A stretch of DNA of 35,510 nucleotides from MGBC108787 sp964591225 (GTDB lineage Bacteria > Bacillota_I > Bacilli_A > RF39 > UBA660): contig CAZQAO010000004.1 of NCBI GenBank assembly GCA_964591225.1, forward strand, positions 1 to 35,510, given 5' to 3'. The notes below the pieces were generated by a model that had not been told where the DNA came from, ran no database searches, and saw only the letters and a program-made list of their open reading frames with translations. This document shows positions 16,217 through 24,556 of this stretch, piece after piece; position 1 is the first letter of the stretch; each line of letters opens with the position of its first letter. Both the position numbers and the translations under genes were made by a program.

Positions 16217-17167
16217 ATGGCATATTATACACCAGAAGAAATCAAACAAGCCAAAGAAATGGATTTATATACCTACTTGAAAAATTATGATCCAGAAGAA
16301 TTAATATATGAATCAAGAAATTCTTACCATACTAAAACTCATGATAGCTTAAAAATTAGCAATGGAATGTGGTATTGGTTTTCTCGAGGAATAGGTGGAA
16401 AAACAGCGTTAGAGTATCTTATTCAAGTTGAAGAAATGAGTTTTATTGATGCTGTTAATCATTTAATAAATAAAAAAGAAATTAAAAAAAAATATATTCC
16501 TAAGCCAATAATAACAGAAATGGAAAAAAGAGAACGATTTAGCGTACCAAAAAAAGCACCAAATAATGATAAAATTATAAATTATTTGATAGGTAGAGGA
16601 ATAGATAAAGAAATTATTGATGAATGTATAAATAAAGGTTTTATTTATCAAGAATATCAAACAAATAATGTTATTTTTATAGGTTATGATGAAAAAAATT
16701 ATCCACGATATGCTAATAAAAGAGGTATTTTAGGTAATTATAAAGGCGAATCATACGGAAGTGATAAAAATTATTCTTTTAAATTAGAGGCAGTTAGCCC
16801 AAAAAATTCTGTTCATTTATTTGAAAGTGCTATTGATTTACTTTCTTATGCAACTCTTATGAAATTAAATAATGAATTATGGGATGAAGAAAATTTAATA
16901 TCTTTAGCAGGTATTTATAAGCCTACTAAAGGTAAAGTACCAAAAAATTTAGAGAGATATTTGGAAAAAAATAAAAATATTGATACTATTTTTATTCATT
17001 TTGATAATGATGAGGTAGGAAGATTAGCTACGAAAGCACTTCAAAATTCTTTTTCAGCTTGTTATAAAATTATTGATGATCCACCTAAAAGTGGTAAAGA
17101 TTTTAATGATTATTTACGTGAAATATTAAAAATTAATAATAAAAATAAATATGATTTTTATAGATAA
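16217..17167 (+). CDS. DUF3991/Toprim primase-like protein
   Basis: A 316-aa protein with the layout of DUF3991 plus Toprim_2. The N-terminal part (MWYWFSRGIGGKTALEYL) aligns in pattern with a DnaG-type zinc-finger domain but has none of the zinc-binding cysteines. The Toprim centre is intact: Glu203 (LFESAID), the DxD motif Asp263/Asp265 (HFDNDEVG), and GKDFNDYL near the end. Such proteins may prime or process the transferred strand, but activity has not been shown for most. It is eight bases after the DUF3848-like gene. The GC-rich hairpin region that may be oriT begins about 50 bases after its stop. Confidence 0.85.
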   Translation: MAYYTPEEIKQAKEMDLYTYLKNYDPEELIYESRNSYHTKTHDSLKISNGMWYWFSRGIGGKTALEYLIQVEEMSFIDAVNHLINKKEIKKKYIPKPIITEMEKRERFSVPKKAPNNDKIINYLIGRGIDKEIIDECINKGFIYQEYQTNNVIFIGYDEKNYPRYANKRGILGNYKGESYGSDKNYSFKLEAVSPKNSVHLFESAIDLLSYATLMKLNNELWDEENLISLAGIYKPTKGKVPKNLERYLEKNKNIDTIFIHFDNDEVGRLATKALQNSFSACYKIIDDPPKSGKDFNDYLREILKINNKNKYDFYR

Positions 17168-17214
17168 TTACTATTTTTAAAAATAATTATTTACTAATAA
17201 GAAGAAATTTATGT

Positions 17215-17282
17215 CTTAGCCAGCACAGGAGGATTACTCCCGCAATCCCCCAAAATACTATGGGGAAACCCCAAACCCCATT
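17215..17282. other. Candidate oriT, GC-rich hairpin region
   Basis: In this AT-rich window, positions 17221-17280 contain 32 G/C of 60. ATGGGG (17260-17265) and CCCCAT (17276-17281) form a perfect stem around a loop AAACCCCAAA, and GGAG/CTCC at about 17229-17241 forms a smaller one. Non-coding GC-rich hairpins between the primase-like gene and mobC/relaxase are where oriT is expected in this element type. I cannot identify a nic site by a known consensus, and the AbiE cassette now separates this region from mobC. Confidence 0.4.
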
Positions 17283-17297
17283 AAAAAGAAATGTGTA

Positions 17298-17345
17298 ACT
17301 AAACCTCCACACTCGATTGACTAATGTGGAGGTTTAGTTTATAAT
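17298..17345 (+). promoter_or_regulatory. abiE promoter inside a perfect inverted repeat
   Basis: A 14-bp perfect inverted repeat, ACTAAACCTCCACA (17298-17311) and TGTGGAGGTTTAGT (17325-17338), surrounds the -35 box TTGACT (17317-17322). TATAAT (17340-17345) follows after exactly 17 bp. The right arm fills the spacer. Binding there would block RNA polymerase. AbiEi antitoxins are known to repress their own promoter by binding inverted repeats, so this is very likely the AbiEi operator. Confidence 0.75.
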
Positions 17346-17362
17346 GGCATTGGTGATAAAAA

Positions 17363-17902
17363 ATGTTATTTTCGTTTAAAGAATTAAAAAACAAATATAA
17401 ATACAGAGAGATAGAAAAATTACTTGATGAAAATAAAATATATAAAATAGAAAAAGGAATATATAGTGATAAAAAAAATGTAAACTATTTGGAGTTAATA
17501 AATTTTAAATATCCTAACGCAATATTCACATTAGAAAGTGCATTTTATTATCATAATCTTACTGATGTCATGCCTGAAAAAAATGTTCTAGCAGTAAAAA
17601 GAGATAGTTATAAAAATATTGACACTAGCATTAGATTTGTATCATATAGTGAAAAATATTTTGATTTAGGTGCATCAACTACTATTGTTGATGGAGTTGA
17701 GATTAAAATATATGATAAGGAAAGAATGCTTATAGAACTTATTAGAAATAGGAAATCTTATGGATTTGATTATTATAAAGAAATAATAAATAATTATAGA
17801 AAATTAAAAGAACAGTTAGATATGGGAAAAATTGCTGATTATATTAGTTTATTCCCTATTGAAGAACACTTATATGATGTTATTATGAAAGAGGTGTTCT
17901 AA
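17363..17902 (+). CDS. abiEi: AbiEi-type antitoxin/autorepressor
   Basis: A 179-aa protein of the AbiEi family. An N-terminal winged-helix region (about residues 1-50, IEKLLDENKIYKIEKGIYSD) is followed by the antitoxin domain with FTLESAFYYHNLTD and the typical IKIYDKERMLIELIRNR. AbiEi neutralises AbiEii and represses the operon in type IV toxin-antitoxin systems. The ATG lies about 11 bases after the predicted transcript start, behind GGTGAT, and the stop overlaps the toxin start by one base (TAATG). The operon has its own promoter/operator and terminator and is inserted between the candidate oriT and mobC, so it is cargo. Confidence 0.85.
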   Translation: MLFSFKELKNKYKYREIEKLLDENKIYKIEKGIYSDKKNVNYLELINFKYPNAIFTLESAFYYHNLTDVMPEKNVLAVKRDSYKNIDTSIRFVSYSEKYFDLGASTTIVDGVEIKIYDKERMLIELIRNRKSYGFDYYKEIINNYRKLKEQLDMGKIADYISLFPIEEHLYDVIMKEVF

Positions 17903-18714
17903 TGAATTTAAGAGATGAAGTTCAAAAATATTTAGATCAAGGTTTTTCTGATGTTAATGCTGTATCAAAAGTTTGTCAAGATATTATACTTTTTAAAATC
18001 AGTAAATATAATATGAGTGATAAAGTAACAATTAAAGGTGGAGTTGTTATGATGCAATTATCTAAAGATAAGCGTAGAGCAACTCAAGATTTAGATATAG
18101 ATTTTATACGCTATTCTTTAAATGATGATGCAATAAAAATATTTATAGATAAAATGAGTGATAATGATATTAAGTTATATATTAAGAGTATTACTGAATT
18201 AAAGCATTTAGACTATAATGGCAAAAGAATCTATTTAGATATTTTAGATAATTATGATAATAAACTAGGAACTAAAATAGATTTAGGAGTTCATAAATAT
18301 CTTGATATGGAACAAGAAAGAATGTATTTTGATTTAAGTGTCATTGATGATGGTGTATCACTTCTAGCGAATTCACCTGAACAGATATTCACAGAGAAGC
18401 TAAAGTCTTTATTGAGATTTGGAATAGCATCTACAAGATATAAAGATATTTTCGATTTTTATTATTTGATAAACGATACAGATTTCAATAAAGAAAAGTG
18501 CTTAACTTATATTGATAAATTAATATTTTCAGATAAAAGCATTGCTATAAATAACATTCAAGATTTATATAGAATATTAAATCAAACATTAAATAATAAA
18601 CAATTTCAAAATATGCTAAAACAAGCCAATAATAATTGGTTAGAATTACCTGTTGCAGATGTTGTAAATAATATATTAAGTTTTATTGAAAGTTTAGATG
18701 TTGTTACAGTTTAA
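17902..18714 (+). CDS. abiEii: AbiEii-type nucleotidyltransferase toxin
   Basis: A 270-aa protein of the AbiEii/DUF1814 nucleotidyltransferase family. The active-site pattern is visible: KGG at residues 45-47, then RRATQDLDIDF with Asp63, Asp65 and Asp67 as likely metal ligands. A later NSPEQIFTEKLKSLLRF and STRYKDIFDFYYL match the conserved helical half of the family. Related toxins stop growth by adding nucleotides to tRNA acceptor ends or to other targets, and this causes abortive infection of phage. The target here is unknown. All key residues and full length are present, so it should be active and held in check by the preceding AbiEi. It ends just before a terminator. Confidence 0.87.
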   Translation: MNLRDEVQKYLDQGFSDVNAVSKVCQDIILFKISKYNMSDKVTIKGGVVMMQLSKDKRRATQDLDIDFIRYSLNDDAIKIFIDKMSDNDIKLYIKSITELKHLDYNGKRIYLDILDNYDNKLGTKIDLGVHKYLDMEQERMYFDLSVIDDGVSLLANSPEQIFTEKLKSLLRFGIASTRYKDIFDFYYLINDTDFNKEKCLTYIDKLIFSDKSIAINNIQDLYRILNQTLNNKQFQNMLKQANNNWLELPVADVVNNILSFIESLDVVTV

Positions 18715-18722
18715 TAACAATG

Positions 18723-18754
18723 GTGTTAGTTAATAAAATACTGACACTTTTTTT
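18723..18754 (+). terminator. Terminator of the abiE operon
   Basis: GTGTTAGT (18723-18730) pairs with ACTGACAC (18740-18747) with one G-U, followed by seven T at 18748-18754. It closes the abiE cassette before mobC. Confidence 0.72.
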
Positions 18755-18782
18755 ATGCTCAAATTTGGAAAGGATGGTGTTT

Positions 18783-19121
18783 ATGAGATATAGAAATATA
18801 AAAAAACAATTTTGGTTTAGTGAAGAAGAATGCAAGATACTTGCTACTAATTCTAAAAAAGCAGGGTTAAGTGAAGCAGAGTTTATTAGAGAAATATTAG
18901 TTGGTTATAAATTAAAAGAAAAACCCGATGATAGATTTTATGATAACTTGAAAGTTATTCGCTCTCTGGCTAATAATATGAATCAAATTGCAAAAAAGGC
19001 AAACTCGTTAGGATTTATAGATGAACTTGCTTACCAAAGAAATGTTGATATGATTAAAAAATTCATTAAAGATTTTAAAAACGAGTATTTGCAAGAAACA
19101 ATTGAGATGGATAATCAATGA
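18783..19121 (+). CDS. mobC: MobC-like relaxosome accessory protein
   Basis: A 112-aa protein of the MobC/ribbon-helix-helix type. The N-terminal region (QFWFSEEECKILATNSKKAGLSEAEFIREIL) is the strand-helix-helix DNA-binding part. NNMNQIAKKAN at about residues 67-77 is the typical MobC core. It helps the relaxase open oriT. I use the ATG at 18783, close behind AAAGGATGG. An in-frame ATG at 18720 would put the abiE terminator inside the gene. It is followed by the relaxase 21 bases later. Promoter activity for the mob genes is not obvious, so their transcription may depend on readthrough past the abiE terminator. Confidence 0.82.
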   Translation: MRYRNIKKQFWFSEEECKILATNSKKAGLSEAEFIREILVGYKLKEKPDDRFYDNLKVIRSLANNMNQIAKKANSLGFIDELAYQRNVDMIKKFIKDFKNEYLQETIEMDNQ

Positions 19122-19142
19122 AAATATTAGTAAAGAAGAAAA

Positions 19143-20480
19143 ATGGCAACAACAGGAATATGGAAAATTGAAAAAAGATTAGATCATGTTATTGATTATG
19201 TATCTAATCCAGAAAAAACTACAAAAGAAACTGAGTCTTATCAAGAACTTCATCAATTTAGTGAATATGAAAATTTAAGTTTTAATACTGAAGAAGAATG
19301 CTATATATCAGGAATAAATTGTTTACCTGATGATGCTTATGAAGATATGATGGATACTAAAAGATATTGGAAAAAGAAAGATGGTGTTTTAGGATACCAT
19401 GCTTTTCAATCATTTAAGGAGGGCGAAGTTACTGCAGATATTGCTCACATAATAGGTTTAAAACTTGCTGAAGAAATGTGGGGAGATAGATTTGAGGTTT
19501 TAGTTACAACTCATATCAATACAAATCATATTCACAATCACTTTGTAATCAATTCTGTATCTTTTAAAGATGGGAAGAAATTTAATAATTGTAATGAAAC
19601 TTATGCTATTTTACGCCATTTGTCCGATTCATTATGTGAAGAGCATGGTTTAAGTGTAATAGACAATTCTAAAGCAAGAAAAGGCAAAATAAATTATGAT
19701 AATTGTTATCAAAGATATGTTAAAAAAAATAACTATCATTCTATGGCAAAACAAGATGTTGATCGAGCTATTGCTATGGCATATTCATATAAGGATTTTG
19801 AAAATATTATGATTAAAATGGGATACGAAATAACAAATAGATACGGAAAATTATCTATAAGAAGAAACCCTTATAAAAAAAATATTCGTATTGAAAGAGC
19901 ATTCGGTAATAATTATTCTATCCAAATGATAGAAAAAAGAATAGAAACCGAAACTGCTCTAAAAGTACCATTTATTGAGGCATATAATCCTAATAACCAA
20001 AAGAAAAATTTTGAGGAACACAAAAAAGAAAAAGCACATGGTATTTATGGTTTATATAAATATTATTGTTATTTGTTAAATGTTTATCCTAACCAACATC
20101 CAAACAAAATATTAACTCCTGCTTTACGTGTGGAGGTTAATAAGTTAGATGAAATATCAAAACAAACACAGTTGCTTGTAAGTCAGAAAATTGAAACTTA
20201 TGAGCAACTTTTATTTTATAAAGATACCATAAATCAAGATATTAAAGAATTACTAACCAAACGAGAAAATTTATGGCGGAAAATTAAAAGAACTAATAAT
20301 AATGAAGAAAAGGTTTCTATTCGTAATGAAATAGAAACATTAACGAAGTTAATAATTCCTAAGCGAAAGGAGGTGATTTTATGTGAGGGAATAGAAAAAA
20401 GACTAAATGTAGTTAAAGAAAACATCAAAGAGTTTGAGGAATCAAAAGGAAAGGAGAGATTAAAAGATGAACTCAAGTGA
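19143..20480 (+). CDS. MobP-type relaxase
   Basis: A 445-aa relaxase/mobilization nuclease. It nicks oriT, stays covalently bound to the 5' end, and is carried to the recipient. Visible motifs are Tyr19 in DYVSNPEKT (likely catalytic Tyr), GYHAFQSFKEGEVT, and the three-histidine metal site around THINTNHIHNHFVINS (His129, His131, His133, with His124 before them). The C-terminal half is charged and coiled-coil. The family layout matches the VirD2/MobA relaxases of Tn1549-type elements. Its 3' end overlaps pcfB by 14 bp. The overlap contains the next ribosome site, AAAGGAGAG, so the two are translationally linked. Confidence 0.92.
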   Translation: MATTGIWKIEKRLDHVIDYVSNPEKTTKETESYQELHQFSEYENLSFNTEEECYISGINCLPDDAYEDMMDTKRYWKKKDGVLGYHAFQSFKEGEVTADIAHIIGLKLAEEMWGDRFEVLVTTHINTNHIHNHFVINSVSFKDGKKFNNCNETYAILRHLSDSLCEEHGLSVIDNSKARKGKINYDNCYQRYVKKNNYHSMAKQDVDRAIAMAYSYKDFENIMIKMGYEITNRYGKLSIRRNPYKKNIRIERAFGNNYSIQMIEKRIETETALKVPFIEAYNPNNQKKNFEEHKKEKAHGIYGLYKYYCYLLNVYPNQHPNKILTPALRVEVNKLDEISKQTQLLVSQKIETYEQLLFYKDTINQDIKELLTKRENLWRKIKRTNNNEEKVSIRNEIETLTKLIIPKRKEVILCEGIEKRLNVVKENIKEFEESKGKERLKDELK

Positions 20481-21231
20481 TGCTGCAGAAGCAGTTGTAA
20501 AAATGTCATTGGAAACCGGCGAAGTTGCCTTACGAATAGTTGGGACTGGTGCTGAAAAATTAGCTGTTTTACTTTATACAATGGCAAAAGACCAAAAAAT
20601 GTCCAAAGGAAAAACAACTCTTAATAATATGTTAAAGTCAGGTAGTCCACTTCAAATATTTTCATTGAAAGAAAGAGAATTAAGTAAATTCCAAGAAGAA
20701 ACTAAAAAATATGGAGTTTTGTACACAGCATTAATAGATAAAAAACATCCAGATACAGATGGATTGGTTGATATTATGGTAAGACAAGAAGATGCTGCCA
20801 AAGTTAATCGTATTATTGAAAGATTCAAGTTGTCTGCAGTTGATATAGCTGAAATAAAATCAGAAATTGAAAAAGATAAAATGGCTGAAATGCTAAAAGA
20901 TGCTAAGAATCGAGGTGTTGAAGTTAAGTCCGATGAAGAAAGAATTGTTGATGATATTATAGCAAAACCTTTACAAAGGGAAGAAAGTGAATTATCAAAC
21001 CCCAATGTGGCAAAGATAGAAAAAAGCCCTCTGTCCGAGCCTTCATTAGAGAACAAAAACAAATCAGGGGTGGCTTTTGATACAAAAAAGCCGTCTGTTC
21101 GAGTTGCATTAAATAAGATTAAAGAAGAATTAAAATCACGAAATGCACTAAAAAAAGACAGAGAAGATTTGTTAAATAAAAAAGCAGTTATAGGAAAAAA
21201 AGATTCAATCAAAAAAGGAAAGGAAAGATAA
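20467..21231 (+). CDS. pcfB: PcfB/DUF3801 family protein
   Basis: A 254-aa protein of the PcfB family (DUF3801), almost always found between relaxase and coupling protein in Gram-positive elements. The first 150 residues carry the family pattern: EAVVKMSLETGEVALRI, FSLKERELSKFQEETKKYGVLY, DIMVRQEDAAKVNRI. The C-terminal part is lysine/glutamate-rich and probably disordered. The role is unknown, with a link between relaxosome and coupling ATPase likely from context. It starts within the end of the relaxase gene and is three bases from the next gene. The C-terminal KKGKER codons double as the next ribosome site. Confidence 0.82.
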   Translation: MNSSDAAEAVVKMSLETGEVALRIVGTGAEKLAVLLYTMAKDQKMSKGKTTLNNMLKSGSPLQIFSLKERELSKFQEETKKYGVLYTALIDKKHPDTDGLVDIMVRQEDAAKVNRIIERFKLSAVDIAEIKSEIEKDKMAEMLKDAKNRGVEVKSDEERIVDDIIAKPLQREESELSNPNVAKIEKSPLSEPSLENKNKSGVAFDTKKPSVRVALNKIKEELKSRNALKKDREDLLNKKAVIGKKDSIKKGKER

Positions 21232-21234
21232 AAG

Positions 21235-22092
21235 ATGATTGACGAATTAGTTAGTAAAATAAATAATAAAAATACCTATGATATTGAAGAATACAAAATG
21301 CGTAAAAAAGAGCAAAAAGAAAATGCCTATAAAATAATTGATGAAGCTTTAGAAGAATTAAAAACAAGCCCTGAAGCTTTAAAAAATTATTTTGATATAC
21401 AAAGTAGATTTGATGGCTATTCTCCAAAAAATGCTCTTTTAATAAGTAAACAATGTCCTAATGCTACGTGGTTAAAAACAAGAAAAGATTGGCAAGAGGC
21501 AAAAGTCACTTTTAAAAATTCTAAACCTAATATTATTACTATATTAAAACCTAGTGATCCATACGAAATTGATGGAAAAACATTAACATCTTATAATGCT
21601 AAAGATATGATTGATGTATCAGAAACTAATTGTAAAACAGATCTAAAAAATTATGATAAAAAATTCATATTACAAGCTTTAATTCATGAATGCCCTATTG
21701 ATATTAAAGTAGTAGATAGCTTAGAAAGTGGTAATATTTGTGAGTGCAATATGACTGATAAAGTACTTTATGTTAGTAGAGATGAAATCAATGGACAATA
21801 TATCAAAGCAGTAGCAACAGAACTTGCTAAAATGAATTTATATGAGAATAGTCAAGAAATTGATAATGATAAAGCAGAATGTATCGGCTATATGGTATGT
21901 AAAAAATATGGAATTGAAACTGATTTAGAAAGTTTAAATAGAATAAGTCATAAATTTTCTGGTATGGAAAAACAAGAAATTGTTACTGAATTAACTTCTA
22001 TGAAAGAAGTCTTACAAGATATAAATAATAACATGGGGCAATATTTAGATAATAAAAGAAAAGAAATAAAAAATAAAGAGCAAGAGAGATAA
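21235..22092 (+). CDS. ArdC-like protein, metalloprotease motif lost
   Basis: A 285-aa protein resembling ArdC-type antirestriction proteins. The N-terminal ssDNA-binding-like region has YFDIQSRFDGYSPKNALLI, then ATWLKTRKDWQ and ILKPSDPYEIDGK, and finally IDVSET. The C-terminal part has the arrangement of the peptidase domain, but the HExxH metal site appears to be replaced by TELAK (in AVATELAKMNLY), and AECIGYMVCKKYGIET follows. This suggests that it binds DNA without cutting protein. It would protect the single strand arriving in a recipient. The start is four bases after pcfB. The tail is again KNKEQER. Confidence 0.72.
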   Translation: MIDELVSKINNKNTYDIEEYKMRKKEQKENAYKIIDEALEELKTSPEALKNYFDIQSRFDGYSPKNALLISKQCPNATWLKTRKDWQEAKVTFKNSKPNIITILKPSDPYEIDGKTLTSYNAKDMIDVSETNCKTDLKNYDKKFILQALIHECPIDIKVVDSLESGNICECNMTDKVLYVSRDEINGQYIKAVATELAKMNLYENSQEIDNDKAECIGYMVCKKYGIETDLESLNRISHKFSGMEKQEIVTELTSMKEVLQDINNNMGQYLDNKRKEIKNKEQER

Positions 22093-22096
22093 TCAA

Positions 22097-22429
22097 ATGA
22101 AAGATAAGATTAAATTTGATCTAACTGACGTAGAAAAATCTATAATAACAAAATCGCTAAATATGTTACGAAATTATTTATCAACTCAAAAAAGGTCTAC
22201 TGAATCAGTGGATGAGATATTAATTAAAGTTAATAGTCATAAAGTTGAATTAGATTCTTTTGATTCTAAAATAATAATTAATGCTTTAAATAATATGAGA
22301 TATAAATTAAAAAGTAATAATCAACCTAGAACAGATGTTAATGATATTATATTAAAAATGATTGATGAAACTGGTAAAAAAAAACGACTAATTTTAAGGA
22401 AATCTACGAAAGATAATGACAAATTCTAA
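22097..22429 (+). CDS. Two-repeat helical protein, 110 aa
   Basis: I do not recognise a family. The protein consists of two similar halves of about 45 residues. IITKSLNMLRNYL..VDEILIKV in the first lines up with IIINALNNMRYKL..VNDIILKM in the second, so it arose by internal duplication. It is all helical and basic. It is five bases after the ArdC-like gene and overlaps the coupling-protein gene by 14 bp, which places it in the transfer operon. A role as small accessory of the coupling protein or DNA-binding factor is only a guess. Confidence 0.65.
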   Translation: MKDKIKFDLTDVEKSIITKSLNMLRNYLSTQKRSTESVDEILIKVNSHKVELDSFDSKIIINALNNMRYKLKSNNQPRTDVNDIILKMIDETGKKKRLILRKSTKDNDKF

Positions 22430-24233
22430 AAAACAAAAAATAATTTTAATTGTTATAGGAATAATACCTGTAGTATGGTTATCCTTACTTGTTGCTCCCT
22501 ATGTAAATGGTGGATTATTAGAGGTTATAAAAAATTTTAATAAAGCATTAAATAACCCATTTAATATTAATTTATGTGAAAGCTCTTTAAAAACAGTGCT
22601 TTTTTTATTGCTATGTTATGGATTAGGTATAGGAATTTATTTTTCTACTAGAAAAAATTATCGCCGAAACGAAGAATATGGTAGTGCTAAATGGGGTGAT
22701 GCGATTGAAATAAATAAAAGATACAAACAAAATCCAATCAGTCAAAATAAAATATTAACGCAAAATGTATCATTGGGATTGGACGGAAAAAAACATAGAA
22801 GGAATTTAAATGTCCTTGTATGTGGTGGAAGTGGAGCAGGTAAAACAAGATTTTATGCTAAACCTAATGTAATGCAATGTAACACTTCAATGGTTATACT
22901 AGATCCAAAAGGTGAAATTTTAAGAGATACCGGAGTATTACTTGAAAAACAAGGGTATGAAGTGAAAGTATTAGATTTAATAAATATGGAAAAAAGTCAT
23001 TGTTATAATCCATTTGTTTATTTAAAAAATGATAATGATGTTCAAAAATTAGTAACTAATCTTTTTAAAGCAACTACACCTAAAGGAAGCCAAAGTAATG
23101 ATCCGTTTTGGGATACGGCTGCTAGTATGCTTTTACTTGCTCTAATTTTTTATCTATGGTATGAGGCACCAGAAGAAGAACAAAATTTTACAATGGTAAT
23201 GGAAATGCTTAGAGCCGGAGAAGTTAAGGAAGACGATGATATGTATTTGAGTCCTCTTGATATTTTGTTTGAAAGATTAGAGGCAAGAAATCCAGAACAC
23301 ATTGCTTTGAAATACTATCGAGATTATCACTCTGGCTCGGCTAAAACATTAAAATCTATTCAAATAACTTTAGCATCAAGATTAGAAAAATTTAATTTAG
23401 AAAGTTTGTCTAAACTTACTATGACAGACGAATTGGAATTAGAAACATTAGGTGAAAGAAAAACAGCCCTTTTTGCTCTTATTCCAGATAATGATACAAG
23501 TTTTAATTTTCTTGTTAGCATTTTATACACGCAATTATTCCAACAATTATTTTATTCTGCTGATCATAAACATGGAGGGAAATTACCAATACCTGTTCAT
23601 TTTATTATGGATGAATTCGCTAATGTAAGTTTACCAGATGATTTTGATAAAATTTTATCAGTAATGAGGTCAAGAGAAGTTTCTGTATCTATCATTTTAC
23701 AAAATCTTGCTCAGTTAAAAGCTTTATTTGAAAAGCAATGGGAAAGTATTGTCGGAAATTGTGATGAATTTTTGTATCTTGGTGGCAATGAACAATCAAC
23801 ACATAAGTATGTAAGTGAACTTATGGGTAAAGAAAATTTGGATTTAAACACTTATGGTAAAAATCATGGTCGGAATGGTAGTTATTCGACAAATTATCAA
23901 CAAACAGGTAGAGATTTAATGACACCAGATGAAGTTCGTATGCTTGATAACAAGTATGCGATTTTATTTATTAGAGGGGAAAGACCAATAAAAGATCTAA
24001 AATACAATATTTTAAAACACCCTAATGTGAATCTTACAACTGATGGTAAGGCAAAGCCATATAATCATGGTAAAACTGATAATGCTATTGCCACTATCAC
24101 TCTCGATTATGATATTGAAAACTATAATTACAATGTGTTTGAAGAAATGGAACTAAATTATGAAATTATATCAAGTGAAGAAATTGACAATTATTTAAAA
24201 GAAAGGAAAGAGAAAAATGAAAAAACAAATTAA
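22416..24233 (+). CDS. VirD4/TraG-type coupling ATPase
   Basis: A 605-aa type IV coupling protein, which docks the relaxase-DNA complex to the secretion channel. Two N-terminal membrane segments (about residues 9-29 and 52-74) are followed by the RecA-like ATPase. Walker A GGSGAGKT is at residues 137-144, LDPKGE shortly after, and Walker B FIMDEFAN with Asp399. The conserved C-terminal RDLMTPDEVR and ALFALIPDNDTS are present. The family length is normal. The gene starts inside the preceding small gene, and its own end overlaps the Maff2 gene by 17 bp, where AAAGGAAAGAG is the next ribosome site. Confidence 0.94.
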   Translation: MTNSKKQKIILIVIGIIPVVWLSLLVAPYVNGGLLEVIKNFNKALNNPFNINLCESSLKTVLFLLLCYGLGIGIYFSTRKNYRRNEEYGSAKWGDAIEINKRYKQNPISQNKILTQNVSLGLDGKKHRRNLNVLVCGGSGAGKTRFYAKPNVMQCNTSMVILDPKGEILRDTGVLLEKQGYEVKVLDLINMEKSHCYNPFVYLKNDNDVQKLVTNLFKATTPKGSQSNDPFWDTAASMLLLALIFYLWYEAPEEEQNFTMVMEMLRAGEVKEDDDMYLSPLDILFERLEARNPEHIALKYYRDYHSGSAKTLKSIQITLASRLEKFNLESLSKLTMTDELELETLGERKTALFALIPDNDTSFNFLVSILYTQLFQQLFYSADHKHGGKLPIPVHFIMDEFANVSLPDDFDKILSVMRSREVSVSIILQNLAQLKALFEKQWESIVGNCDEFLYLGGNEQSTHKYVSELMGKENLDLNTYGKNHGRNGSYSTNYQQTGRDLMTPDEVRMLDNKYAILFIRGERPIKDLKYNILKHPNVNLTTDGKAKPYNHGKTDNAIATITLDYDIENYNYNVFEEMELNYEIISSEEIDNYLKERKEKNEKTN

Positions 24234-24555
24234 AAATGAAAAAATAGCAAAAAAATTAAAGAAAGGTTTTAAATTATATTCCTTATTAATTATAATACTT
24301 GGAATTTTGACAATATTTACACCTAATGTATTTGCTGCAGGTGATGATCCGATAAGTGTTGTTAATAATTTATCGGATTTTATATTTCAGTTAACAAAAG
24401 TTATTGGAGGAATTATTGTCGGGTATTCAATAGTACAAATTGGTTTATCATTTACTAGTCATGATTCTTCTCAAAGAGCTAATGGCTTTTTATTTTTTGC
24501 CGGTGGATTAATTATAATGTTTGCTAAAACCATTTTGAATTTAATAACAGGTTAA
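24217..24555 (+). CDS. Maff2 family small membrane protein
   Basis: A 112-aa protein of the Maff2 family of mobile elements. A first hydrophobic segment (about residues 21-40) ends in VFAAG, like a signal peptide. Two further membrane segments follow (IGGIIVGYSIVQIGLSF and FLFFAGGLIIMFAKTI). Size, topology and position between VirD4 and TrbL fit the VirB2/TrbC pilin-like place in the operon, but pilin function has not been shown for Maff2. A terminator-like hairpin follows it directly, which would leave its mRNA more abundant than that of the genes behind it. Confidence 0.85.
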   Translation: MKKQIKNEKIAKKLKKGFKLYSLLIIILGILTIFTPNVFAAGDDPISVVNNLSDFIFQLTKVIGGIIVGYSIVQIGLSFTSHDSSQRANGFLFFAGGLIIMFAKTILNLITG

Positions 24556-24556
24556 T

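Noticed and set aside
20652..21212. 186-codon open frame on the minus strand inside pcfB
   Set aside because: It mirrors a clear PcfB gene, is Ser/Phe/Leu-rich as expected from antisense of Lys/Glu-rich AT-rich code, and has no ribosome site or family pattern.
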